Positions 41,936 through 50,614 of a DNA stretch of 64,000 bases are shown here, piece after piece. Position 1 is the stretch's first letter; each line of letters opens with the position of its first letter. Position numbers and translations under genes: made by a program. The notes under the pieces were generated by a model. It searched no databases. It was not told where the DNA came from and saw only the letters and a program-made list of their open reading frames with translations. The DNA is from Rhizobium sp. BK376 (GTDB taxonomy: Bacteria; Pseudomonadota; Alphaproteobacteria; Rhizobiales; Rhizobiaceae), in the NCBI RefSeq assembly GCF_004341625.1, contig NZ_SLZG01000002.1, positions 496,001 through 560,000 on the forward strand. The letters run 5' to 3'.

Positions 41936-42991
41936 TCAGGCCTTTTCCCTGCGCCGATGGCTGGTCAGGCCGGCGACGATATCCTGTGCGGAAATCGTCC
42001 CGATAATGGCGCCGTTGTCAACCACGCCGATACTGCCCGGCTGGCGGGCGAGGGCGTCGAGAATATCGATCAGCGGCGTAGTGATTTTCGCAGTTGCCGT
42101 GACCGTGCTGCCGGCGGCCGCATGACCGAGGCCCGGCTGCATCACGTCCTTTGCGGTCAGCATGCTGATCGGGTTCATGTGCTGGACAAAGTCGGCGACA
42201 TACTGGTCGGCGGGATTCTTGACGATCTCCTGGGGCGTCCCGCATTGGATGATCCGGCCGCCCTCCATGATGGCGATACGGTTGCCGATGCGAAAGGCTT
42301 CATCGAGATCGTGGCTCACGAAGAGGATGGTCCTCTTCAGGCGGCGCTGGAACTCCAGCAGCTCGTCCTGCAGTCGCGTGCGGATCAACGGGTCGAGCGC
42401 CGAGAAAGGCTCGTCCATGAGCAGAATCGGCGCTCCGGTCGCAAAGGCGCGGGCAAGACCGACGCGCTGCTGCATGCCGCCCGAGAGCTCGTTGACCTTG
42501 CGGTCGGCCCATTGCGTCAGATTGACGAGTTCCAACTGCTCGGAGACGCGCTTCTTGCGCTCCATCTCCCGTACACCGGCGAGCTCGAGCCCGAAGCCGA
42601 CGTTCTCTGCCACCGTTCGCCACGGCAGCAAGGCAAACTGCTGAAACACCATGGAAACGGTGTGCATGCGCAGGTCCCGTAACGCCTTTGCGTTGCGGCT
42701 GTAGGGGTTGACCGGGCCGTTGGCCGATTGAACGGTGACATTGCCGCGGACCACCGGCGCGAGGCCGTTGACAGCGCGCAGTAGCGTGGACTTGCCGGAA
42801 CCGGAAAGCCCCATCAGGACGAGTATCTCGCCTTCCTCTATTTCCAGCGAGGCATTGGCGACGCCAAGGACAAGCCCCGTCTGTGCGCCGATCTCATCGC
42901 GGCTTTTGCCGGCATCCGCAAGGGCCAGAGCGCGGTCTGGCTTGTTGCCGAAGATGATGCAGACATCGTCGAATTTGACCGCCGCCGTCAT
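41936..42991 (-). CDS. choV: choline ABC transporter ATP-binding protein
   Basis: 351 aa of the ProV/OpuAA group. Walker A GLSGSGKST, signature LSGGMQQRVGLARAF, Walker B LLMDEPFSALDP, and an accessory C-terminal region with a degenerate CBS domain (about 275-345, QPGSIGVVDNGAIIGTISAQDIV, in parts). The N-terminal insertion GKSRDEIGAQTG is characteristic of quaternary-amine importers. It overlaps choW by 4 bp (ATGA). It energises high-affinity choline uptake for betaine and phosphatidylcholine synthesis. Confidence 0.92.
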   Translation of the reverse strand: MTAAVKFDDVCIIFGNKPDRALALADAGKSRDEIGAQTGLVLGVANASLEIEEGEILVLMGLSGSGKSTLLRAVNGLAPVVRGNVTVQSANGPVNPYSRNAKALRDLRMHTVSMVFQQFALLPWRTVAENVGFGLELAGVREMERKKRVSEQLELVNLTQWADRKVNELSGGMQQRVGLARAFATGAPILLMDEPFSALDPLIRTRLQDELLEFQRRLKRTILFVSHDLDEAFRIGNRIAIMEGGRIIQCGTPQEIVKNPADQYVADFVQHMNPISMLTAKDVMQPGLGHAAAGSTVTATAKITTPLIDILDALARQPGSIGVVDNGAIIGTISAQDIVAGLTSHRRREKA

Positions 42992-43881
42992 GCGGTTTCC
43001 CCTTCGTCAAAGAACTTGAAGATTCGGTCGAGGATGATGGCAAGAATCACGATGCACATGCCCGAATCGAAACCCATCGGAACGTTCATCTGACCGAGTG
43101 CTCGCTGCACCAGCGTCCCAAGGCCCTCGGCGCCGACCATCGAAGCAATGACCACCATCGACAGCGAGAGCATGATCGTCTGGGTGACGCCTGCCATGAT
43201 CTGGGGAAGGGCGTAGGGCAGCTCCACCTTGGTCAGGACCTGCAGTGGTGCTGCGCCGAAAGCCTGTGCCGCCTCGATCAGCGCCGGCGGCGTCGAAATG
43301 ATGCCGAGGCGCGTCAGCCGGATCGGTGCGGGGATCGCGAAGATCACGGTTGCGACCAGGCCGGAGACGGCGCCAAGGCCGAAGAGGATCAGTGCCGGGA
43401 TGAGGTAGACGAAAGTCGGGATCGTCTGCATGAGATCCAGTATCGGACGTATGAAGGCGTAGAACCATGCCCGCCGCGCGGCCAGGATGCCAAGCGGCAC
43501 GCCGATGACCATCGACACGGCCGTTGCCGCCAGCACCAGCGACAGGGTTTCCATCGCCTCTGTCCAATATTGCTGATTGTAGATCAGAAGCAGCCCGAGT
43601 GCCGTGAAGATCACCACGCCGATATGGCGGCGCACCAACCAGGCGATGAGACAGAATACGGCGATCATGAAGAAGGGATAGTAGGGCTCGAGGCCCGTGC
43701 CCTCCAGGAAGGAGCCGAGCAGGACGTAGAGCAGGCCGTCGATCGATTCGCCGAGAATGGTGGAGATCGCGTCAAAGAGGCCGGCAAGATTGTTCGTCAG
43801 CCAGTCGACGACGACCTGCGCCCCCTTGCCGATCTTGATCTTGTAGTTGTCGTCAAGCAGCCATGTTTGGAGCCAGTCCAT
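42988..43881 (-). CDS. choW: choline ABC transporter permease
   Basis: 297 aa from the ATG at 43881 (GAGGGGA before it); the frame is open 18 codons further. Opens MDWLQTWLLDDNYKIKIG, then the proline/glycine-betaine permease fold with six or so TM helices and the EAA-type loop LIEAAQAFGAAPLQVLTKVELPYALPQI (in parts). Order choX-choW-choV matches S. meliloti. Confidence 0.92.
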   Translation of the reverse strand: MDWLQTWLLDDNYKIKIGKGAQVVVDWLTNNLAGLFDAISTILGESIDGLLYVLLGSFLEGTGLEPYYPFFMIAVFCLIAWLVRRHIGVVIFTALGLLLIYNQQYWTEAMETLSLVLAATAVSMVIGVPLGILAARRAWFYAFIRPILDLMQTIPTFVYLIPALILFGLGAVSGLVATVIFAIPAPIRLTRLGIISTPPALIEAAQAFGAAPLQVLTKVELPYALPQIMAGVTQTIMLSLSMVVIASMVGAEGLGTLVQRALGQMNVPMGFDSGMCIVILAIILDRIFKFFDEGETA

Positions 43882-43984
43882 AGCGTCCCCTCGCTGGAAT
43901 TTACAGCATAACATCATGCCCAGCGCCGGCCGCACATTCGCATGTGCTGCGATGGCTTCCGGGCATATGTTCCGCCAAAAGGAA

Positions 43985-44001
43985 GGGCGGCAGGGCCGCC
44001 C
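43985..44001 (-). terminator. stem-loop between choX and choW
   Basis: GGGCGGC-AGG-GCCGCCC, a perfect 7-bp stem, lies 15 bp after the choX stop. On the minus strand it is followed by TTCCTTTT. As in many importer operons, it probably gives partial termination or protects the choX mRNA, so the binding protein exceeds the permease. Confidence 0.65.
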
Positions 44002-44016
44002 CTCGTACCGTCGAGC

Positions 44017-44979
44017 TTAGAGGCCGAGCGCCTTCTTCACGGCAGCTTCTGCATCGCCGCCATCCTGGGTCGTCACGCCTGCGAGCCAGGGCTTGATGGT
44101 TTCTGGATGCGCCTTGAGCCACTTCTTGCCGGCGTCCTTGCCCTGCATGCCATCATCCATGATCGATCCCATGATCTCGTTTTCCATGGGAAGGGTGAAG
44201 GCAAGGTTCTGCAGGAACTTGCCGACATTCGAGCATTCGCTGGCATAGCCGGCGCGGGTGTTGGTGTAGACGGTCGCGCCGCCGAAGTTCGGGCCGAAGA
44301 CATCGTCGCCGCCGGTCAGATAAGTCATCTTGTACTTTGTATTCATCGGATGCGGGGCCCATCCGAGGAAGACGATCGGCTTCTTGGCCTTGTCGAGCTT
44401 GGTGACCTGGGACAGCATGCCCTGTTCGGAAGACTCGACGACCTTGAAGTCCTTATCATTGAGGCCGAACTTGTGCGCACTGATCATGTCCAGCACGAGC
44501 TTGTTGCCGTCGTTGCCCGGCTCGATACCGTAGATCTTGCCGTCCAGTTCCTTTTCGTGCTTGGCGATGTCGGCAAAGTCCTTGATGCCGAGCTTGGCGC
44601 CGAACTCGTTGGTTGCCAGCGTGTACTTGGCGCCCTCGAGATTGGCACGGACGGTGTCGATCGTCTTGGCGTCAGAATACTGCTTGATCATGGGCGCCTG
44701 CGACGGCATCCAGTTCCCGAGGAACACGTCAAGCTGCTTGTTTGCAAGCGATTGGAAGACGATCGGAACATCGAGATCCTTGATGTCGGTCTTGTAGCCG
44801 AGAGCATCGAGGATAGTGGTGGCGGTTCCCGTCGTGGCCTGGATATCGGTCCAGCTCACTTCGGCGAAATGGATGTTGGCACAGCTTGCCGGTTCGGCAG
44901 CCGAGGCAGCGGAAGCTCCCAGCGTCAGCGCAGAAACGGCTGAAGCAAGGGCGAATGTCATTAAAGTCGTTTTTATCAT
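44017..44979 (-). CDS. choX: periplasmic choline-binding protein
   Basis: 320 aa with a signal peptide (cleavage near ASAA-EPAS). The choline box of S. meliloti ChoX is recognisable by position: Trp43, Asp45, Trp90, Tyr119 and Asn156, with the last Trp at 207 rather than the 205 I recall. This makes choline, rather than glycine betaine, the likely ligand. It is the first gene of choXWV. In S. meliloti transport is choline-inducible; no regulator gene sits beside it here, and it is divergent from thymidine kinase. Confidence 0.94.
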   Translation of the reverse strand: MIKTTLMTFALASAVSALTLGASAASAAEPASCANIHFAEVSWTDIQATTGTATTILDALGYKTDIKDLDVPIVFQSLANKQLDVFLGNWMPSQAPMIKQYSDAKTIDTVRANLEGAKYTLATNEFGAKLGIKDFADIAKHEKELDGKIYGIEPGNDGNKLVLDMISAHKFGLNDKDFKVVESSEQGMLSQVTKLDKAKKPIVFLGWAPHPMNTKYKMTYLTGGDDVFGPNFGGATVYTNTRAGYASECSNVGKFLQNLAFTLPMENEIMGSIMDDGMQGKDAGKKWLKAHPETIKPWLAGVTTQDGGDAEAAVKKALGL

Positions 44980-45217
44980 TGTGTGACTCCCAGTCTAACG
45001 TTCCCAAGCAATCACCAATAACCGACATTTTCAAGCGGCCTGCGCGCATTTGCGGCGGTTTGGAGGTTCCGATTGCGACGCCTTCATTTTTATTGGCTTT
45101 TTCGCGTTGAGCGGCGACACCATAGAGCCTGCAAATGCATTTCCTGTGGTTTTCTCGCAAGACCGCTTTTCTTCTGCGGCCGCTGCTTTCATGAAGCGGA
45201 AATCAAGGAGAATCCCA

Positions 45218-45798
45218 TGGCCAAACTGTATTTTCACTACTCGACGATGAACGCCGGGAAATCGACGATGCTGTTGCAGGCCTCCTATAACTATCAGGAG
45301 CGCGGCATGCGCACCGTGATCCTGATCGCCGCCTTCGACGAGCGCGCTGGCAGGGGCATCGTGTCGTCGCGCATCGGCCTTGAATCCGAAGCCATTCCTT
45401 TCGAGTCGCATGACGATCTCTTCGTGTTGATCGAAAGACTGCATTCGGAGGCACCGCTTGCATGTGTCTTCGTCGACGAAGCGCATTTCATGTCAACCGA
45501 GCATGTCTGGCAATTGGCCCACGTCGTCGACCGGCTCGGCCTGCCGGTCATGGTCTATGGCTTGCGCACGGACTTCCGCGGCAAGCTGTTTCCGGCATCG
45601 CAGGAACTGCTGGCGATCGCCGACGAGCTGCGCGAGGTGCGGACGATCTGCCATTGCGGCCGCAAGGCTACGATGGTGGTTAGGCTGGACAGCGAAGGAA
45701 ATGTCCTTCACCAGGGCGCCCAGATCGAGGTCGGCGGTAACGAGAAGTATGTGTCGCTGTGCCGCCGGCACTGGGAAGAAGCTATGGGAGAAGAGTGA
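45218..45798 (+). CDS. tdk: thymidine kinase
   Basis: 193 aa from the ATG at 45218 (AAGGAGAA upstream). Type II TK1 fold: the P-loop STMNAGKST (9-17), lasso-domain ISSRIGLESEAIPF-type region, Walker B VFVDEAHF and a zinc site with ICHCGRKA and the terminal CRRHW. It salvages thymidine and deoxyuridine to their monophosphates. Unlinked to other nucleotide genes in this window. Confidence 0.95.
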
Positions 45799-45901
45799 GG
45801 GCGCGCGACCCGTGTCATCGCGTCACCATCAAACCGTGGATGGCATGATTTACCGTGGGAAGATGATGCCAGCGATTCGGATAGCGATCCGGGGGAGAAT
45901 G

Positions 45902-46291
45902 ATGAGATTACACTGTCTGTTGATCGCTTCGGTGCTCCTCCTGTCCGCCAACGCTTCCCTTGCCGATGGTGACGCCAAGGCCGGCGCGCAGGTTTTCAAG
46001 AAATGCCAGGCCTGCCACACCGCGACCGAACCCGTGAACAAGGTGGGGCCATCGCTGATGGGCGTGGTTGGCCGTCCCGTCGCGTCGGTTGCGACTTACA
46101 GCTATTCCCCGGCCATGAAAGCCTTCAGCGAAGGCGGCAACGTGTGGGATGAGGCGCTGCTGCGCCAATATCTTCCCAGCCCGCAATTTCTCGTCAAGGG
46201 AACGCGGATGACCTTCCCGGGTCTTAGGAGCAACAAGGACCTCGACGATATAATCGCCTATCTGAAAAATCCTGCTGCTGCCGCGCAATAG
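45902..46291 (+). CDS. periplasmic class I c-type cytochrome
   Basis: 129 aa from the ATG at 45902 (GGGGGAG at 45891-45897); ATGs at 45899, 45866 and 45863 are in frame. Signal peptide MRLHCLLIASVLLLSANASL-AD. Mature domain of c2/c550 type: CQACH heme attachment at about 39-43, KVGPSLMGVVGRP, and the Met ligand in TRMTFPG near 107. One heme. It could shuttle electrons between the bc1 complex and an oxidase; no oxidase genes are close. Confidence 0.9.
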   Translation: MRLHCLLIASVLLLSANASLADGDAKAGAQVFKKCQACHTATEPVNKVGPSLMGVVGRPVASVATYSYSPAMKAFSEGGNVWDEALLRQYLPSPQFLVKGTRMTFPGLRSNKDLDDIIAYLKNPAAAAQ

Positions 46292-46375
46292 GTCCCGATA
46301 TTGGTTTCGAGAGCCGTTTTCTTTGTGCGTCCGGCAGGTTAGTTTCGAGCGCATCTGCATTCACGGAAAGTCCAA

Positions 46376-47401
46376 ATGGCCAAGGCGTCGTCCTTTGCAA
46401 GTGATATCGACAAGGCTCGTATTGTCTTCGAGGATGCCTTCAAGGGCGTTGAGGCTTCGGGCGCGGCCCTGAAGGATCATTCCAGGGGCGATGCGAAGCT
46501 CGACGCCATCAATCTGCCGGTCGAAGAGGCGACGGTACGAGAGACAATTGCCCTGCTGGAACGATGGAAAGGGCAGGCGGCAGCGCTCGTCAAAGCCCTG
46601 GACATCGCGACCGCGACCGAGCAGCTTCAATTCGAGCGGCTGTTCGATGAGAATGCAGGCCGGGAGAAATCCGGGTTTCTTGCCCGCAGGATACATCGCG
46701 GTCGCGCAAATCCTCAATCGATCTCGTCGGATATCCGCCACCTGCTGTCGGTATCGACGTCTCTGGATGCCCTGCTGAATTCCGCCCGTCCTGCCATCCT
46801 CGAACACAATCGCAGCTCCGAAGATCATCTGCTGAGGATCATCGACCGACGTCAGCGGATCGATTTCGAAATCGAGGAATCGCAACGGCGGATCGACGTA
46901 CTGATACCGAAGATCGCAGACCGAAAGAGCCGGATAGGATCCGCGCGCAATGCGACGACCCTCGCGAATTTCGAGGAAGATCTCCGTACACTTGTGGCGG
47001 AAGACGAAATGCATCGGGAGAGGGAACGCAGCCGTCTGCCGGAGCGCGAGACGCTTCAGCGCCTGATTGCGATCTACGAGGAATTCGTCGAAGCGTTGAA
47101 CGCGCAGGTGGCTGCACTCAATGTGATGGTCAGCAAGCTCAGGCTCGATATCGAACAGCGCATCGCCCTGTTGAAGGCAGTGGAAGCCCAGGAGGCCGAA
47201 GGTATCCGGCACGAGGCTGTGCCTGATGTAGAGGTGCTGATCGCCGCTTTTGAAGCCAATGTGCTTGCCGGGTACAACCTTGCGGAACGCAAGGCGAAGG
47301 TCGATGCGGCTTTCGCGAGACGGTTGGAGCCGGAGCCGAAGCAGGCTGATTTGCCCTCTGAAGAGAGAGAGCCGGAAGAAGCGACACCGCCCGAGGCTTG
47401 A
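46376..47401 (+). CDS. uncharacterised coiled-coil protein
   Basis: 341 aa, no signal peptide, no TM helix. Long heptad-like segments occur at about 155-205 (RRQRIDFEIEESQRRIDVLI), 215-265 and 290-320. The C-terminus is acidic and Pro-rich (EPEPKQADLPSEEREPEEATPPEA, in parts). I recognise no family; some features recall structural proteins of the cell interior or envelope. It lies 111 bp before the DUF2333 gene, same direction. Confidence 0.6.
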   Translation: MAKASSFASDIDKARIVFEDAFKGVEASGAALKDHSRGDAKLDAINLPVEEATVRETIALLERWKGQAAALVKALDIATATEQLQFERLFDENAGREKSGFLARRIHRGRANPQSISSDIRHLLSVSTSLDALLNSARPAILEHNRSSEDHLLRIIDRRQRIDFEIEESQRRIDVLIPKIADRKSRIGSARNATTLANFEEDLRTLVAEDEMHRERERSRLPERETLQRLIAIYEEFVEALNAQVAALNVMVSKLRLDIEQRIALLKAVEAQEAEGIRHEAVPDVEVLIAAFEANVLAGYNLAERKAKVDAAFARRLEPEPKQADLPSEEREPEEATPPEA

Positions 47402-47512
47402 CGTTGCCCGCCAAAAAATCTGGGGGACGCCGGTTGCCCTGTCGGCGGCAAACACATATCTCACCCATGCCAGCTGTAGCGAGCCTACAGTCCGACCCGC
47501 GAGGAGATTTGC

Positions 47513-48649
47513 ATGCTTGATCCGATCGTTGCGTTCCTCGGACGGATTTTCCGCTCCATCGGACGCGGATTTGGAATTCTCACCGCTTGGGCTGTCTGGC
47601 CTTTTCTCGCAGCACACGGGTGGTATCGCCAGCGCAACTGGATCATCCAGGTCCCGATAGCCGCATTCGTTGCCCTCATGGTTGTGCTCTACGTCTATTT
47701 CATATGGCAGACGCAGGCGTGGACCGGCTTCGACACGCATTACATCGACAGCTACAAGCTCAGCGACCGCAAGTTGGGCGCAGGGCAGGCAGTGCAGGCT
47801 GCCGACAACAATGCGAACGGCGCCGCGCCAAAGACCTGCCAGACTTCGGCGGTCGTTGATGTAACGGCCGACCTCATCGACTTCAACGTCAACAAGAATG
47901 CCTGGATATCGTCGATGCTGCTCTACAAGCTGGGCTTCTTCGGCATCGATTGGGACGACACCCCGTTTCTCGACAACAAGGCCTCGTTCCAGCGTGGCGT
48001 CAACCAGGCTATCCGGCGCACGTCAGTGGAACTGGTCGACTCGCTCGGTCGCGTTCGCGGCACGTCGGGTATCAATGCCGATCTGCAAAGGGCTCGCGGC
48101 AATCTGCAGTTCGATGAAGGCAGCTGGTATTTCGGCGTTGCGCCATTCGGTCCGAAGACGCCGACGCCAAGCTATTATCGAGCCGCGATGAACAGTTTGC
48201 GCAAGTTCAACACGGACCTCGGCAATTGCAATGCCACTTTCGACAGTCGTGCGGACAATCTGATCGAATTCATCGATCGTATCACCAGCGACCTCGGCAA
48301 CACTTCCGATATCCTGGCTGAGCGTTCGGAGAACCACAATTACGGCTGGTTCGACATGCGCGCCGACGATCGCTTCTGGTTCGCCTATGGACAGCTCTAC
48401 GGCTATTACGGGATATTGAGCGCCGCGGGCGCGGATTTCTCGCAGGTCATTGCCGAGCGAAACGTGGGTGCGCTCTGGGGCGATACGATGAAGCAGTTTC
48501 AGGCTGCCCTGAAGATCCAGCCGTTCATGATCTCCAATGGGCGGGAGGATGGCTGGATCATGCCGAGCCATCTGGCAACGATGGGCTTCTATATTCTCAG
48601 AGTGCGCTCGAACCTCGTGGAGACGAGGGCAGTTCTCGGAACGCGGTGA
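47513..48649 (+). CDS. DUF2333-family membrane protein
   Basis: 378 aa with a basic cytoplasmic N-terminus, a TM segment (about 47-66, VPIAAFVALMVVLYVYFIW) and a large periplasmic domain with WTGFDTHYIDSYKL, NFDEG-type turns and the C-terminal GWIMPSHLATMGFYILRVRSNLVETR (in parts). That pattern matches DUF2333, a family of unknown function known from alpha- and gammaproteobacteria. Together with the coiled-coil protein it may form a cell-envelope assembly; this is inference from adjacency. Confidence 0.8.
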   Translation: MLDPIVAFLGRIFRSIGRGFGILTAWAVWPFLAAHGWYRQRNWIIQVPIAAFVALMVVLYVYFIWQTQAWTGFDTHYIDSYKLSDRKLGAGQAVQAADNNANGAAPKTCQTSAVVDVTADLIDFNVNKNAWISSMLLYKLGFFGIDWDDTPFLDNKASFQRGVNQAIRRTSVELVDSLGRVRGTSGINADLQRARGNLQFDEGSWYFGVAPFGPKTPTPSYYRAAMNSLRKFNTDLGNCNATFDSRADNLIEFIDRITSDLGNTSDILAERSENHNYGWFDMRADDRFWFAYGQLYGYYGILSAAGADFSQVIAERNVGALWGDTMKQFQAALKIQPFMISNGREDGWIMPSHLATMGFYILRVRSNLVETRAVLGTR

Positions 48650-48670
48650 TGTTTCGACGGGGCTGCCTTA

Positions 48671-49138
48671 TCAGGGTAGCCCGTCCTTCTCCGTGAAGCC
48701 GATGATGTTAAGCTGCTCGGCGAATTCATAGGTGATGCCGATGAGGTCGCCGCTTGTCCCCGGAATGTTGCGGAATTCAGCGACGGTGCGGACCATCTTA
48801 TATCCGCCCATGCCGTTCTTGACGCGATAGGCGTGATGAAAACCCGTCTTGTGCAGGCTCGCCAGCTCGTAGGTTTCCATCATGTTCTGCTTGTCCTCTT
48901 CGTGGACACGCCCCATCGTCTCGACCAGGTTCATGGGACCAGTCGAAAACGGCAAGTCGAAAATGCGATACACGTCTTCGGAAGCGAAGAAATGTCCCGC
49001 ATCCAGGTCGAGGCGCCAGAAACCGAAGTTTCTGTACGCGGATACCATCTGAACGATTTCCGCATCGCTGATCCCTACATGGGACCGATCCTGAATGGTG
49101 GGCTTCGGCTCGAATCGAACAGGCACAAGACTTCCCAC
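48671..49138 (-). CDS. PAS-fold protein
   Basis: 155 aa: a single PAS/PAC domain (about 30-140) beginning MVSAYRNFGFWRLDLDAGHFFASEDVYRIF and ending IPGTSGDLIGITYEFAEQ. No output domain, so it must act through a partner; the obvious one is the LuxR-type regulator encoded 34 bp upstream on the same strand. A sensor or anti-activator role is inference. Confidence 0.78.
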   Translation of the reverse strand: MGSLVPVRFEPKPTIQDRSHVGISDAEIVQMVSAYRNFGFWRLDLDAGHFFASEDVYRIFDLPFSTGPMNLVETMGRVHEEDKQNMMETYELASLHKTGFHHAYRVKNGMGGYKMVRTVAEFRNIPGTSGDLIGITYEFAEQLNIIGFTEKDGLP

Positions 49139-49172
49139 TGCGATTATTTCGCTGAAGCTGCGTTGCGAATTG

Positions 49173-49904
49173 TCAGCTTATGAGCTTCAGCCTGATGGCT
49201 TTAGCTACCAACTGCGTGCGATTCACGCAATCCAGTTTTTTAATGGCATTGGTCATGTACGCGTTAATCGTGTGGTCCGAGAGGGAGAGGATCTGGCCGA
49301 TTTCGATCGATGTCTTGCCCTGCGCGGTCCAACGAACCACCTCCAACTCGCGGGCCGAAAGCGAATGTGGCGGAGAGACATTGCCGCGCTTGATGGAATT
49401 GTAGCTGTCCGATGCTTGCAACATGATCATTGCAAGCTCGTTCATCTCGCTCTGGCTGAGGCTGGTGCGGTTTCCCGAGAACCAGAAGATCAACCGTTGG
49501 CCGTCGGTGGAGTTCACTGGAACGGTTATGCCCATCGATTGTTTGTAATTGACCAGCAAAAGCTGGAAATCGCGGGAAAACTCCATCTCCGGAATCGGCG
49601 CCTTTTCCCCCATATGCCAGGATTGCGGCAAAACTGAATGGCGTGCACGAGTGATCATCGTGCAGCTTCGAAGCATTTGTCCCTGGTCAAGATCGCGCAC
49701 GAAGGATCGCGGCATCGAGGCTTCGATGATCAGCGGCCCGAGCATAGCATCTTCGGGCGCCGGCGCGTTCATCAGCAGGAAATAATTGAAGCCGAAAGCA
49801 ACCGTCGTCCGCTCCAGAGCCTGGAGAAGCGCGCTTTGCGTCCGGGCTGTCGCCAACTCGGCGGAAAGCAATATTTGTCTCTCGGCGGTAATCATATAGG
49901 ACAT
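49173..49904 (-). CDS. LuxR-family regulator with autoinducer-binding-like domain
   Basis: 243 aa. The N-terminal domain (about 10-165) resembles acyl-homoserine-lactone-binding domains: FGFNYFLLMNAPAPED, DFQLLLVNYKQSMGITVPV, LIFWFSG. The C-terminal GerE-type HTH reads LSARELEVVRWTAQGKTSIEIGQILSLSDHTINAYMTNAIKKL (in parts). No luxI synthase is in the window, so it would be a LuxR solo or respond to another ligand. A 17-bp dyad (49932-49948) lies 27 bp upstream of the start, as expected for autoregulation. Confidence 0.85.
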   Translation of the reverse strand: MSYMITAERQILLSAELATARTQSALLQALERTTVAFGFNYFLLMNAPAPEDAMLGPLIIEASMPRSFVRDLDQGQMLRSCTMITRARHSVLPQSWHMGEKAPIPEMEFSRDFQLLLVNYKQSMGITVPVNSTDGQRLIFWFSGNRTSLSQSEMNELAMIMLQASDSYNSIKRGNVSPPHSLSARELEVVRWTAQGKTSIEIGQILSLSDHTINAYMTNAIKKLDCVNRTQLVAKAIRLKLIS

Positions 49905-49931
49905 TAGTGGGTAAGTGCCTATCGAGTGTTA

Positions 49932-49948
49932 CCGCTATCAAATAGCGG
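49932..49948. promoter_or_regulatory. lux-box-like dyad upstream of LuxR-type gene
   Basis: CCGCTAT-CAA-ATAGCGG, perfect 7-bp arms. The size and position resemble lux/tra boxes, though the sequence does not match a known consensus. A weaker dyad (GCTA...TAGC) lies at 49963-49980. Confidence 0.5.
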
Positions 49949-50040
49949 AATTAAAGGGGAATGCTAGCCTTAAAATTAGCGGCTGGAGCACACGTTATGA
50001 TATCTTCATATGATCAATGGGTTGCCCGTACCTTGCATTT

Positions 50041-50502
50041 CTAAACAGGAAGAAGCGAGGTCCCTTTTACTTCCTCCATGACGGCATAGGTATGCGTTTC
50101 CCGTACTCCCGGCAGGGGCAATATGACCTCGGAGAGGAATTGCCGGTAAGCCTCCATTCCGGCGACACGCGCCTTGACGAGATAGTCGAAGCCGCCGGCG
50201 ACCATGTGGCACTCGATGACATCATCGCTGCGCTTCACCGCGGCTGAAAAGGAATCGAAGACATCAGGCGTCGTCCGGTCGAGCTTGACCTGTACGAAGA
50301 CGAGGAGAGATCGACCGAGCTTTTCAGGCGAGAGGATCGCCATGTAGCCGATAATGTAGCCGTCGCGTGTCAGCCGCTTCACTCTTTCGGCTGTTGCCGT
50401 CGGCGACAGGTGAACGCGGTCAGCGAGCTCAGTGTTCGAGAGGCGTCCTTCCTTTTGCAACGCGCGCAGGATCTTTCTGTCGAGACGGTCAAGTTCTTTC
50501 AA
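50041..50502 (-). CDS. putR: Lrp/AsnC-family regulator of proline catabolism
   Basis: 153 aa. The N-terminal HTH (about 4-62: LDRLDRKILRALQKEGRLSNTELADRVHLSPTATAERVKRL, in parts) is followed by the RAM ligand-binding domain. It is divergent from putA, as in Agrobacterium and other alphaproteobacteria where PutR activates putA in response to proline. A dyad at 50527-50540 in the intergenic region is the candidate site. Confidence 0.88.
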   Translation of the reverse strand: MKELDRLDRKILRALQKEGRLSNTELADRVHLSPTATAERVKRLTRDGYIIGYMAILSPEKLGRSLLVFVQVKLDRTTPDVFDSFSAAVKRSDDVIECHMVAGGFDYLVKARVAGMEAYRQFLSEVILPLPGVRETHTYAVMEEVKGTSLLPV

Positions 50503-50526
50503 TTTTCACTGCCTTGTCGGTAATGT

Positions 50527-50540
50527 GCAGATAATTCTGC
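50527..50540. promoter_or_regulatory. candidate PutR operator
   Basis: GCAGA-TAAT-TCTGC, a perfect dyad between the divergent putR and putA genes. It has an AT core between GC-type arms, as is usual in Lrp-family sites. It sits 25 bp before putR and 75 bp before putA. Confidence 0.5.
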
Positions 50541-50614
50541 TGCAATGATGCGCTATTTTGGTGAAAAGCACCAGAAGCCTATAGCTATGTTGCTGAAATC
50601 ACGGAGAATCCTTC

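Noticed and set aside
45458..45901. Long N-terminal extension of the cytochrome c frame
   Set aside because: Overlaps the thymidine kinase gene in another frame; the true start is the ATG just before the signal peptide with a good ribosome-binding site.
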